This document shows positions 19,664-29,600 of a stretch of 64,000 nucleotides of DNA, piece by piece. The notes under the pieces were generated by a model. That model worked only from the letters and a program-made list of their open reading frames with translations. It was not told where the DNA came from and ran no database searches. Within the stretch, counting starts at the first letter, position 1. Every line of letters begins with the position of its first letter. The stretch comes from Pyropia yezoensis (lineage: Eukaryota > Rhodophyta > Bangiophyceae > Bangiales > Bangiaceae): assembly GCA_009829735.1 (NCBI GenBank), contig CM020618.1:7504627-7568626 (forward strand). Reading direction: 5' to 3'. A program made the position numbers and the translations under genes.

Positions 19664-22351
19664 ATGTTCCAAGTCGACGGCACCGTCCCGTCGGTTGTGT
19701 TTGACTTTGGCTCCCACACATGCAAGGTGGTACGTTTTTTGTTGCTTGTTGCAGCTCTTGTCGCTGGCGCGCGTCTGGTGGAGGGCCTCCCCTGCTCGAT
19801 TTTTTTGGTGCTCGGAGGAGGGTCGGGGGACAGAGGGGAGGGGGAGTTTCGCCGTGAGCGCCTCCACCCGTGCGGCAGCTACGGAGGGGGTGGGGGGCTG
19901 GGGGGCAGTGGTGCCGGCGCGTGGGGTGGCGCTCGGGTCGGAAAAGACTCCCCGGGCATGGGTGTGCGGCAGAGTCAACGGGGCATGCTTGTAGCTCTCT
20001 CCTCTGAGAGGGGGAGGGAGTGAGGGGGGTGGGTGTTGGGCAGTGGGTGTCCCGGGTAGGGCAGGCTTGGATGGGTGACCCTTTGACGGGTAGACGACAG
20101 GGTGTGGGCGGGAGGGAGAGGCTCGGGTGGCGTGGACGGCGGAGCTCGGACCGCTACGGTTCTGGGGCTGGGGCTGGTGCGCCGAGGTTCTGCAGTTTGG
20201 GCACCCTGACGGTGCCGCTGCTGACGCCAGTTCCGCTTGCTGCCGCCCTTGTTGTGCTCCTGGCTCGTCCCGCCTTGCTCGCGTTACCTCTGTAGGGATT
20301 TGCCGGGGAGGACCTGCCGCACTCGCTGTACTCGTCCAATATCGGGGCTTTTCGTACGTGCGCGGGTCACTGCTGGGGGTACTTTGATTGTGTGTGTGGG
20401 CGGGGAAGAGTTCCTTTTCTATTGTTGCTCTGTTGGTCAGGTGCCACAGCATCGGCAGGGTACTTACTTGCGTCCTGCGTACCGCCTTACTCTCGGCTTT
20501 TTTTTTCTTTCTTGTATGGCTCTTTCTCTCCTCTTTCTCGCTTGCTGACTTGCTCGCGTCTGTGTTCAACCCTCCTCTCCACTGTTCTCCCTGTCATCAT
20601 TTTGCGCAGCATCCCCTGTGGTTGCCAATGGTGGCGTGCAACCCGCCAAGCGAGGCATCATAGTCGGGGACCAGGCGCTGGCAATTCGGCGAGATGATAT
20701 GAACGTGACGCCCGCCTTTGATGCCAATGGCCTGGTCGCCAACTGGGAAGCCTATGAGGGCCTTCTCGCCCACGCCTACAGCACTGGCGTACAGGCCGCG
20801 TCGGAAGACTTCGCCGTGATGTACGCCGAGCCGACGCACGCATGCATTCGACAGCGGGAGAGAATCGGCGAGTTGCTGTTTGAGACCCACGGCGCACCCG
20901 CGCTGGCCGTCTCCCCTGCCGTAGTCCTTGCGGCCTATGCCAATGGTCGCCACACGGGGGTCGTTCTGGACGTCGGCGACGCAACAACGACGGCGGCTCC
21001 TGTCCTTGACGGTACCGTTGCGCGGTCGCTTGTCCTCCGCACTCGTGTGGCTGGGCGGAGCCTCTCCGAGGCGGTCGCGGGCCAGACCAGGGATGCCAAG
21101 ATTCCTATTCGGCCGCTGTGGTCATACCGGCGTCTTATGGGGGAGGCCGCAGCGGCGGCGCGGGACCAGCAACGCGCCATCGCCGAGGCGGACGCGGCCG
21201 TGGAGGCCACCGCCCTGGCGGACGCGGCCGAGGCCGCGGCGGCTACGGCGGCGTCGACGGCCACCGCTGCGGCCGCTGCGGAGCAGGCGGCCGAGGCGGG
21301 AGACGAAATAACTCCCGTGTCTGGGGGGGCCAACGGAGGCGCGCTGGGGGGGGCGGCTGGGGTGGCAGCTGCCACCGCCGCAACTGCTGCAGCAGCTTCG
21401 GCGGTGGCTACGGCTGCTGCCGCGCGACGCCCGTCGGCTTCGTCGGCCGCCCTTGCGCGGCGGTTGGCGCGACTTCCCCCCCCCGTCCAGGAGCTGTCCT
21501 TCCCTGGCACGACGCCGTCGTACGATGCGTTCGCACGGCTTCGGCTGGTGGAGTCTATCAAAGAGGCCCTCTGCCGAGTGGAAGAACCGCTGAGCGCGGC
21601 AGCTGCTGCAACGGCGAAAGCTGCGGCTGCTGCAGGCGGCCCTGGCGCGGTCGGCGCCGACGGCGACGACTCAGATGGTGAGTCGGACGTCCGCTTTACC
21701 CTCCCCGACGGGAACGTTGTGGACCTGGGGGGGCCCCGCCAGTTTGCTGCGGCGGCGGCCCTATTTGGGCGCCTCCCCCACACCCCACCGCCGCGCGCGG
21801 CGTTGGCGGCGGCGGCGGGCATTTCGTTTGCGGCACCCGCCGCGTCAGCTGCGCACACGGCCGCTTACGGGTCTGCTGCGACGGGCTCGTCGGCTGGCCT
21901 GAGTGGCCTCGTCCTCGACGCACTCCGCTCGGCCGACCAGTCGACGCACAAGGACCTGTGGGCGGGTATCTGCCTGACAGGGGGGACGAGCAACCTAGGG
22001 GGCCTGTTTGAGCGTCTCAGCGGGGAGCTGATGGGTCACCACTTTCGGGCGCGAGTGCTGGCAGCGTCGGGGGTGCCGGAGCGCCGCTTCTGTACGTGGA
22101 CGGGAGGCAGCATCCTCGCCACGTTTACTGACTTTCAGCGCATGTGGGTGTCCAAGGCGGATTATGAAGAGGTATGTTGGCGGCTGTGCAGCTGGTGGAA
22201 CGGTGTGGGCGCGCTGTTGTGGGCAGGTGGCGGTCGGATGGGGGGACTGCCCCGGCCGCTGCGTGATTGCAGCACTCCCCTTCGCTGGGCTGTGCAGACG
22301 ATGGAGACCGCCTTTGGGCGCAGACGCACGAGGGACGCCGCTGCAGCCTAG
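19664..22351 (+). CDS. Actin-related protein 4 (ARP4/BAF53 family), at least four exons
   Basis: Exon 1 is 19664-19729 (MFQVDGTVPSVVFDFGSHTCKV), exon 2 is 20296-20353 (GFAGEDLPHSLYSSNIGAF), exon 3 is 20610-22171; donors are GTACGT, GTACGT and GTATGT. The splice phases fit and rebuild the actin phosphate-1 loop and GAFPSPVV. Exon 3 reads IRRDDMNVTPAFDANGLVANWEAYEGLL, YAEPTHACIRQRERIGELLFE, YANGRHTGVVLDVGDATT and ends ERRFCTWTGGSILATF...WVSKADYEE, matching ARP4 rather than conventional actin. A ~150-residue Ala-rich insert and an acidic DGDDSDGESD stretch before FTLPDGNVVDLG enlarge it to about 575 residues. The short last exon is uncertain; an acceptor before 22299 would end the protein at TAG 22349-22351. 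ARP4 is a nuclear subunit of INO80, SWR1 and NuA4 chromatin complexes. Confidence 0.85.
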
Positions 22352-22800
22352 AGTTGGGGGCGTCTGTTGTGTGCAGACTCACTGACGCGGTCCACTTTGG
22401 CCATCGCCGGCGCGCTCTACTTTTTTGTCTTGTGTGTGCTGGTGCTCGGGCCCGGGTGGTTGCTCTTCCCCCTGGCACTTGAGGTGCTCTTTCGCCTTTT
22501 CCCACGTGATGTTATCCCCTTCGCAGCACGGGCCGTCTTTTTTGCACCGCACCGGCCCATAGTCGGCTTGCACGTTTGGTCTGCCAGCCGCATCTCCCGC
22601 TTTCCCCCTTTTTTTTTCTTTTTGGTTGTCTGTGCCGCACGCGATGGTTGCAAGTCTGCTCTCTCCTCCCTCCCGGTTGGGCTCGTTTCTGGCTTCGTGC
22701 TGCAGCCGGTGGTGAGGGACGGTTGGGGCGCGTGGGGGGGGGCGCCTCGCCCTGCCGTAGCCGTAGGCGGCCTCCGCGCGCTGGGTGTGCGCCCGCACTG

Positions 22801-22806
22801 TATAAA
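22801..22806 (+). promoter_or_regulatory. TATAAA followed by a short ORF
   Basis: TATAAA lies 33 bp before an ATG in a good context (CCATCATGG, ATG at 22839). The ORF from that ATG stops after 18 codons, but a neighbouring frame continues with a basic, Ser/Ala/Gly-rich sequence (VARVKRTRRATSG...). A small gene with a frame break in the intervening C run is possible. Confidence 0.2.
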
Positions 22807-23335
22807 CTTCGTCGCCCGAACGCCGTCGTCTGACCATCATGGTGGCACCCCCCACCGGCCGCACTACGGTCCCGCAGTGCCTGTGGCGCGTGTGAAGCGG
22901 ACGAGGAGGGCCACCAGTGGCGCCGCTCCTCCCCCTTCCACCGGCCGTGCAAGCTCATCGCTGCCCGCCAAGGGCCCAGGGCATTACAGGGGCACACCAT
23001 CAGCGGGGGGAGCGGGGGGGGGCGCGCTCCCGCCCCCCCGCCCGGCACTTCTGCCGGCCGCGCCCGGCGAGGTGTCAACCTCTGAGCGGGGTCGGGGCGC
23101 CCCTCGCTGGATGGTTGGGGCCCCTCACGAATCTTCCACGGCCATTCCGTAGGCTTCACACCCTGCCGCCGCGCGGAGCCGCGCGGTGTCATCGTCGCAA
23201 TGATTGGGGGTGCGGGGGGGGGGAGTGGGGGAGAAGCCCCGTGCCGAGCCACCGCGCCGGCAAGGCGCTTGGCCAGCGTCACACAGGCGAGGCGCTTTGT
23301 GAGTGGCCTTGGCCGGGGCTCCCGCCGGCTCGGCG

Positions 23336-23460
23336 GACCAGAGGGTCCTGAGGGGGGCGGGACGGGCAGGGCAGGGCAGCCTGGCGGGCGCGGTGACCAG
23401 AGGGTCCAGAGGAGTCGGCGGGACGGACAGGGCAGGGCAGTCTGGCGGGCGCGGTGTCGT
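23336..23460. repeat. Imperfect ~60-bp tandem duplication
   Basis: GACCAGAGGGTCC followed by GGCGGGAC(G)GGCAGGGCAGGGCAG and CTGGCGGGCGCGGTG occurs twice in a row with a few substitutions. Confidence 0.75.
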
Positions 23461-24113
23461 GAGCTCATGATGATCCCCACCCGGTGGGGGGAGTGTCCTT
23501 TATCGCTGGTAGCGCGCGCGCATCTCGGGCCACCCTCTCTCGCTGTCGGCGCGTGTCCCCCATCACCCCGCCCGACGACCACGATCCAGACGGGGAGGGG
23601 CGTGTCTGGGTGGGCTGTCGACGGGGGAGGGGGCCTGACGCTCATTCCAAGCACCCTTTCCTTAGTGTGACGCGGTACTGTATCGTGTGACAGGCTTGGA
23701 AAGGACGAGATGTCCGCCGGCCTGATGTATCGTCCCAGTCACGTACTTATATTGCCAACATCTGGTAAGTACTGGGGGGTCACGTATTGTGACCGCCTCA
23801 GTATCCGAGAGCCTCCGCCAGCGAGTCGCCGCGCCCGACTGGACGGCATAGGCTGGGACGACTCTGCCAAGGAGGGGGGAGGGCAGCAGCAGCAAAATGA
23901 GCAAGAAGCGCTTGAAGGTGAGCGGAGAAGGACGGGGAAGAACGACGAGAGGCAGACCGAAGGAAAGTCGCGTTGGACACGGAGAGACGAGGAGGTGGGG
24001 TCGTCGGAGACAAGCACTCGTGGATCGTGCAGAACCGAGGAAGATACCTCGAGGTGTGTGGCCCGATCGATGCGGCACGTACGTGGGGCGCCAGCGTAAG
24101 GGCAGCAGGCAGC

Positions 24114-24137
24114 AGGGGGGGGGGGGGGGGGGGGGGG
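24114..24137. repeat. Poly-G tract, about 23 nt
   Basis: An essentially uninterrupted run of G, bounded by GCA on the left and AGGAG on the right. Confidence 0.9.
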
Positions 24138-24859
24138 AGGAGCCGCGCACGTGTGGGCAAAGGGGAAGGGGGGTGAAGCAGCGTGACGCCGTTGTGGTGG
24201 ATGCGGTTGCCCGACCACGACGGATGTGGGCCCGTCAACGCGGCCAGTGCGTGCTTCCTGATGTGGGTGCAGGAATTTCTGATTAGCGGCCGATGATCCA
24301 CATTAAATCCGTCTACTATGACCATGTATCGCCATACATCGTGGTTAGACATCGCGGCGCCCGCTTAGTATGTCTGTACCGTTTGTGACGCCGTCACATG
24401 GTCCCACCAATGGGGGCAACGTTACACGTACACGTACGTACATACATACAGCAAGCGAGTGGACCTTGGAATGGGCGTGATCCGGTCTACCCAGGGGGGG
24501 GGGTTGTGGCCCGCCGATGGCAATGATCGCCCAAGACCCCCTCCCCCCCCCCGCCCCCTCTCTCTTGTGGCTCGTCTGTGCATGACCATCCATGGAGCGC
24601 GGCGATCAGCGCTCGGCCACGTGCGCGCCCCTCTTTGGAAGGAAAGCACAGCCAGCAGTTTGTCGCCCCGCTCGGTGACAGCCTGGCCGGGGCGCCACAC
24701 GCCCCCCCCTCCTCCCACCCCCCTTCCCGCCGCGCATTTTGCCAGAGCGGCTGCCGCCACCCGCCGATCGCGCTGTCCGCCTGGCGTGCGCTGGCACACC
24801 AGGCCGCGGCGTGCTGGTGGCGCGCGTGTCTGGGGTGGTGCTGGGAAGCGGGGCGGTGG

Positions 24860-24860
<1 letters not shown>

Positions 24861-24939
<79 letters not shown>
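24861..24939. repeat. Poly-G tract, 79 nt with one T
   Basis: A run of G broken only by a single T at 24908. Such a length is at the limit of what sequencing resolves, so the count is uncertain. On one strand it could form stacked G-quadruplexes; it lies about 570 bp upstream of the amylase start codon. Confidence 0.9.
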
Positions 24940-24941
<2 letters not shown>

Positions 24942-25303
24942 GGCAGCTCTCGCGTGACCGCCCCCCCGGCACCGCCACCGCCGACCCTGTGGGACGGGGT
25001 TGGGGGTGTGTCTGCCAAGGGACGAGTGGGGGAACGGGGGGGGAGGACGAAGCGTGGCGCCCGCCCGCCGGCGTGGGCGCCGCCTACGTGCGCGCCGCCG
25101 CGGCGTCACAGCGGTGCGCCCGCCGTGCGCCGTGTGGCGGCGGTGGTCCCGGGGGGGGGCGCAGGGGGGGGGGTGCGCGGCCGCTTGCTGTGGGCTCGCC
25201 TGGGACATATAGCCCGCCGGGGGGTGCGGAGGGGGGGGGGTGGGTGCTCCGCTGGTGTTCCGAGTGTTCCCTGGGTAGGCGGGATCGGCCACCCCGCGGC
25301 GCC

Positions 25304-25310
25304 TATATAA
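25304..25310 (+). promoter_or_regulatory. TATA box of the alpha-amylase gene
   Basis: TATATAA in the context GGCGCCTATATAACCAGC, about 197 bp upstream of the amylase ATG, followed by a pyrimidine-rich leader. Confidence 0.6.
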
Positions 25311-25506
25311 CCAGCCCCCCCCTCGTCGCGGGGGGAATGTTGTGCGCGCCTGCTCCCCTCCCCTCACCCCCACCCCCGTGAAGGCGCCGCCGCCTGCCGC
25401 TCGTGCACCTCCTCCTCTCTTCGCCTGCTGCCTCCATTGGCACCCCGTCCCCTCTGCCCTCCCCACCCCCTGTCCGAGCGGGCCCCGCCTCCCTCTCGCG
25501 CCGACC

Positions 25507-27275
25507 ATGGCGTCGGCGGCGGACCAGGGCAGCACCAGCATCCGGGCGGCGCAGCTAACAGAGGGCAACGGCGTCCTCTTCCAGTACTTCTACTGGGACC
25601 TTCCCGCCGATGGCAGCCTGTGGAAGAACCTGGCGGTGAACGCGGTGGACCTCGCCGCCGCGGGCGTCACTGCCGTCTGGCTGCCGCCGCCGTACAAGGG
25701 CGACGCGGGGGCCGCGGACGTTGGCTATGGCGTCTACGACACGTATGACCTGGGGGAGTTTGACCAAAAGGGCACCGTACGGACCAAGTACGGCACCAAG
25801 GAGCAGCTCCTGTCGGCCGCCTCGGCGGCGCATGACGCGGGCATCCAGGTGTACGCGGACATTGTGCTCAACCACCGGGTCGGCGCAGACGCGACCGAGG
25901 AGGTGACCGCCACCCCGTACGACGCCAACAACCGGTCCAAGCCGTCGGGGCCGCCCCGCCGTATCCGTGCCTACACGCGCTTTACCTTTCCGGGGCGTGG
26001 CGGCAAGTACTCGTCCTACGAGTGGAACCGCTCCTCCTTTGACGCGGTGGATTATGACGCCAACCTGGGCGGCACGGGCGGCACCGTGTACCTGCTGGAA
26101 GGGAAGAGCTTTGACAAGTACACCAGCCTGGAGCGTGGCGGCTATGACTACCTTCTGGGCGCAGACACGGACACGGACATGGAGTTTGTGCGGCGGGAGC
26201 TGGCCGACTGGGGACGGTGGCTCGTCCAGACGGTTGGGTTTGATGGCTTCCGCATCGATGCGGTCAAGCATATGGACGCGCGCTTCTTCCGGGACTCGTG
26301 GCTGCCGGCGGTGCGGGAGGTGCGGCCAGACGCGTTTGCGGTGGGCGAGTACTGGGAGAACAACGTGCGGTCGCTGCAGGTACGTCTTGGTTTTGCTGCT
26401 CTTGGTGTGGGAGGGGCTCGCCCCTTGGTGGATGCATGGGCACTGTTGTGTTGCTTTCAGCGAGGGGACCCCTCTCTTGCCCACTCTCGGCCTGACCTTC
26501 CAGTGTCGATTCTTTTTCTAACCTGTGCGGCACACCCGCCTCCGCTCTGGTCGGCCTATTGGACACGGCCCTCTCCACGTCTCGTTCTCCATTGATACGC
26601 CACGCTTTTCCCCGCTTTCAACCTAAACAGGCGTACATCAACAATACCGCTGGAACAATGTCGGTAATGGACGTGCCCCTGCATTACCACATGCACGAGG
26701 CGTCCCGCAACGGCAACGCGTACGACATGACGCGCATCTTTGCCGACACGCTCGTCGCCGCGTCGCCGACCCTGGCGGTAACGTTTGTCGACAACCACGA
26801 TACGCTGCTCTTCCATGGCCTCGAGTCCCCAGTGGCGGACTGGTTCAAGCCCCTCGCCTACGCGCTCATCCTGCTCCGCCGCAGCGGCTACCCGACCGTC
26901 TTCCACGCTGACTATTACGGGGGCATCACCCGCAACGGGGCGACCAACCAGGTCATCCAGCTGCCCTCTCACCGGGGGGTGCTGGACAAGCTGCTGGCCC
27001 TGCGGCGGGACCACGCGTATGGGGAGGAGACGGACTTCTTCGGCGGTGGCTCCCGGCAGCTCATCGGGTGGACCCGCGCGGGCCGCGGCAAGGCCCTTGC
27101 GGTGGTGCTGTCGAGCGGGCCGGGCGGCTCTCGCCGCATGCGGGTGGGCGGCGGGGGGGGCGCGCGCTTTGTCGACGCCCTCGGCAACGTGCAGGGGGAG
27201 GTCACGACGGACGGCGGCGGGTGGGCGGACTTTTCGTGCTCGGGGGGGTCCGTCTCGGCGTGGCTGCAGGTGTGA
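25507..27275 (+). CDS. Cytosolic-type alpha-amylase (GH13), two exons
   Basis: Exon 1 is 25507-26379 and exon 2 is 26631-27275, with a 251-bp phase-0 intron (donor CAG/GTACGT, acceptor AAACAG), giving 505 residues. No signal or transit peptide precedes the catalytic barrel, which opens at residue ~23 (VLFQYFYWDLP). The four GH13 regions are present: I ADIVLNHR (118-124), II GFRIDAVKH with nucleophile D251, III FAVGEYW with acid/base E281, IV FVDNHDT with D348. Calcium-site features are partly visible. The overall layout (VGYGVYDTYDLGEF, GTKEQLLSA) is that of the bacterial/fungal intracellular and liquefying enzymes of subfamily 5. It hydrolyses alpha-1,4 glucan; without targeting it would act on cytosolic starch, as red-algal floridean starch. 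A TATA box and leader precede it. Confidence 0.9.
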
Positions 27276-27656
27276 GCGACAGGGTGGTAGGGCGGGGGAA
27301 CTGGCCAGCCGTGGTCTCCCCTGTTGGTCATGCCCAGTTAAGCTGGGTTTCTTCCGGACTTCGTGCTTGCCACCCCAAGAAGCAGCGTGAACCACCAGAG
27401 ATAAAAAGGAAAAAATGCGCATTGATAAGAGCAGCTCACAGCGCTTCTGATGGTGTATGACTGTCGTTTTTTCCCCTCTGTCAGTCTGGACCCTGGTGCC
27501 TGTTTGTGCCTCTCTCGGGCGTCGTTCTGACTCTCTTTGTACCCGTTGCGGGGGTCTTAAACCAAAGAAACCGCTGCATGTACGTCAATAAATACCATCG
27601 ACTGCGTCGCGAAGGTTAAGATGCGTGTCGTCTCCGCCCACCCCCAGAGTCTATTC
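27276..27656. other. 3' flank of amylase gene
   Basis: No gene. The sequence contains AGATAAAAAGGAAAAAATG near 27400 and ends at the start of a transposon copy. A polyadenylation region is likely here, but no strong AATAAA is present before 27587. Confidence 0.4.
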
Positions 27657-28080
27657 CAGGGGTTGCCAACCGTACTCAAAACAAGCGTATTACGCGCGTA
27701 GTATTTTAGAGTACTACGCGTACACTCTGAAGAATATCCGAACGTGCCTGGTACGCATACGCGCACTAAAGCGGCCAAAATGTTCGCTCTAGTATCATGC
27801 TCAAACGTACTTTCGCCAGGTTCGCCGTCGGGCAAAACATAGCGGCCATTGCGTAATTACCACGGTTTCGTTTACGGACATCAGCTGCATTGAGATCCAA
27901 TGGGAACTTCATGGCACTGAGGACGTCTTTGTGAGCCTTCATTTTGACACTTTTTCAAAAACGTACGCTTGCGGGACGCTACTTGAGGCATTGATCACAG
28001 TAAGCCTGCCAGATATCATCGAGTAAAAACACGTGAGGAAAGTACGCTCTTTCAGGCAAGTTTAAGAAAGTCGCTTGCTC
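27657..28080 (+). mobile_element. hAT-like non-autonomous element, 3'-truncated copy
   Basis: Starting CAGGGGTTGCCAACCGTACTC, this 424-bp non-coding block aligns throughout with the first ~430 bp of the complete element at 32047-32565 (both contain CAAAACAAGCGTATTACGCG, GTGCCTGGTACGCATACG and CGTGAGGAAAGTACGCTCTTTC). It stops after GAAAGTCGCTTGCTC and lacks the last ~95 bp and the right terminal inverted repeat. Flanking GTCTATTC has no matching duplication at the broken end. Confidence 0.75.
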
Positions 28081-29600
28081 ATGGTCCGGCCATAGTGACC
28101 GCCGCCTGGGCCGCAGGCGGGCCCATTGTGCGCATCCCGCGGCCGTTGCCGCCGCTGCCGTGCGTACGTACCGCACCTACCGCTGCCACCTCCGCAAAGA
28201 CGGCCACCTCACATGTGTGGGCGCGGACCGCCTCGGGCCAGCCAGCATGGCGCGACCCGCCGCCTACGCGAAGCGATGCTACGCAGGCAGCCGGGACCTG
28301 CTCAATCAGAACCTGCGGCACAGCCACGCTGCCTTCGGCCACTAACGGGTGACGGCCGCCGTCTCGATGCCGCGGCTCAAGCTGCTGTCGCCGCCGCCGC
28401 GATGAGCGGCATTCCATGCAGTCGCCGCCGAGGAGGCTGCCCCAGTAGCGCAGGAGCGCATCGCCTCTGGTAACTGCAGCACGGAACTTCTCGTCGCCGC
28501 ATCATTTGAGGCTCAGTTAGCCTCCGGGCCGTCTTCTGCGGTAGACGTGGTGCCACTGCTGTGCCTGCGGCGAGGGCTGGGGCGAATATGGCGCCGGACA
28601 GGACGGTAGTTGAGGTCTCTCGCCACCTCGACGGCTGTGCCATGCCTGGCATGCCTGTGTCTCTCATCGGTGGCCGATCCCTGCAGGTTTCCTGCTACAT
28701 AGTTACCCTGCCGCGATGGTGGGCGCAACCAAAAGAAGCTCTGTCGGTAGTCCAGGACGCGGCGGCGGCGGTGCCAGCGGCGACAGCGACAGCAGTGGAG
28801 ACCACCGAGGTGGCCGCTGCCCAGGTGGCCGTGCCACGCCAAGGCGCCGCCGTGGCGAGCGCGCCGCCGGTCGACACTCTGAGACTCGTCGACGCTGCGG
28901 TTACGCCCGCTGGCGTAACAACGTACGTCGCACCGCCTGCCAGGCTCGTTCCTTGAGTTTTTCGACTTTGCTCGCGACGTGGAAACACGCTGCGTGAGGT
29001 GCGTTTTGGGCCATCCGCGGAACGGTGCGAGTGTTGGCAAGGCCTTCTGGTGTCTTGCGAGTTGTGTGTGTTATCGCGCCGAAATGAGGGATGACAGGAA
29101 CACCACGTCGCGCCGATGTGAATCACGCTCTTGCGCAATAACGCTAATGCCCATGAAGTCCAGGAAAACGCTGAGCACGAAATATTTGAATGAGTACTTT
29201 TACTTCACACCGGGTTCGGGGATATGGGTACTGCATGAGCAAGAATCGGCAAGGCGAGTCTGTCCAGAATGAATTCCTCCGGTGCCTTGCGCAGCATCGT
29301 GCCGACGCCGAGCTTTGTGCCGTCGGCCGGGATACCGACGGTACGTGAGCGCACGGCGCACCCGACGGCGACGCCGACAACACTGGGCCCTGTCGGCATT
29401 CAGGGATGGGGGCGGGCTGGGGATCTTGACCGTCGCTGCCCGTGGATACTGTGACCTCTCCCCGCCGCCTTCCGCCCCTCCCCCAATCCCTGACATGCTG
29501 CCTGCGCCGCCGCTTCCTCCGACCCTTCGCCCCCCCCAACGGCCGCGGCCTCCCCGACCCGACTGACGCACATGCGCACCCCCCCGCCGCGCCCACCAAC
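28081..29600. other. Unassigned region with weak coding potential
   Basis: Several frames on each strand reach 60-130 residues. A plus-strand frame at 28561-28956 (listed separately) and a minus-strand frame at 29205-29399 have mixed, protein-like composition. No family is recognised and no splice structure is evident. Confidence 0.35.
28561..28956 (+). CDS. Hypothetical protein fragment
   Basis: I do not recognise this 131-codon frame. It has normal hydrophobic/charged mixing at the start (RTVVEVSRHLDGCAM, SLIGGRSLQVSCYIVTLP) and an Ala/Val-rich second half ending PARLVP. It may be the last exon of an unknown gene or chance, because GC-rich DNA gives many open frames. Confidence 0.2.
   Translation: MPAARAGANMAPDRTVVEVSRHLDGCAMPGMPVSLIGGRSLQVSCYIVTLPRWWAQPKEALSVVQDAAAAVPAATATAVETTEVAAAQVAVPRQGAAVASAPPVDTLRLVDAAVTPAGVTTYVAPPARLVP

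Larger units (their letters stand above)
22352..25303. other. Long intergenic region with homopolymers and small repeats
   Basis: No gene is supported in about 3 kb. Frames up to 380 residues exist on both strands but are Pro/Arg/Gly-rich and mutually overlapping. Notable items are a TATAAA at 22801-22806 with an ATG 33 bp downstream (22839), a 60-bp duplication, two long poly-G tracts and a TACGTACGTACATACATAC stretch near 24430-24449. Confidence 0.45.

Noticed and set aside
19556..20569. 337-codon minus-strand open frame
   Set aside because: It overlaps ARP4 exons 1 and 2 and their introns on the opposite strand and has no recognisable domain.
22512..23654. 380-codon minus-strand open frame
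   Set aside because: Pro/Arg-rich, overlapped by equally long plus-strand frames and spanning a tandem duplication; no conserved motif.
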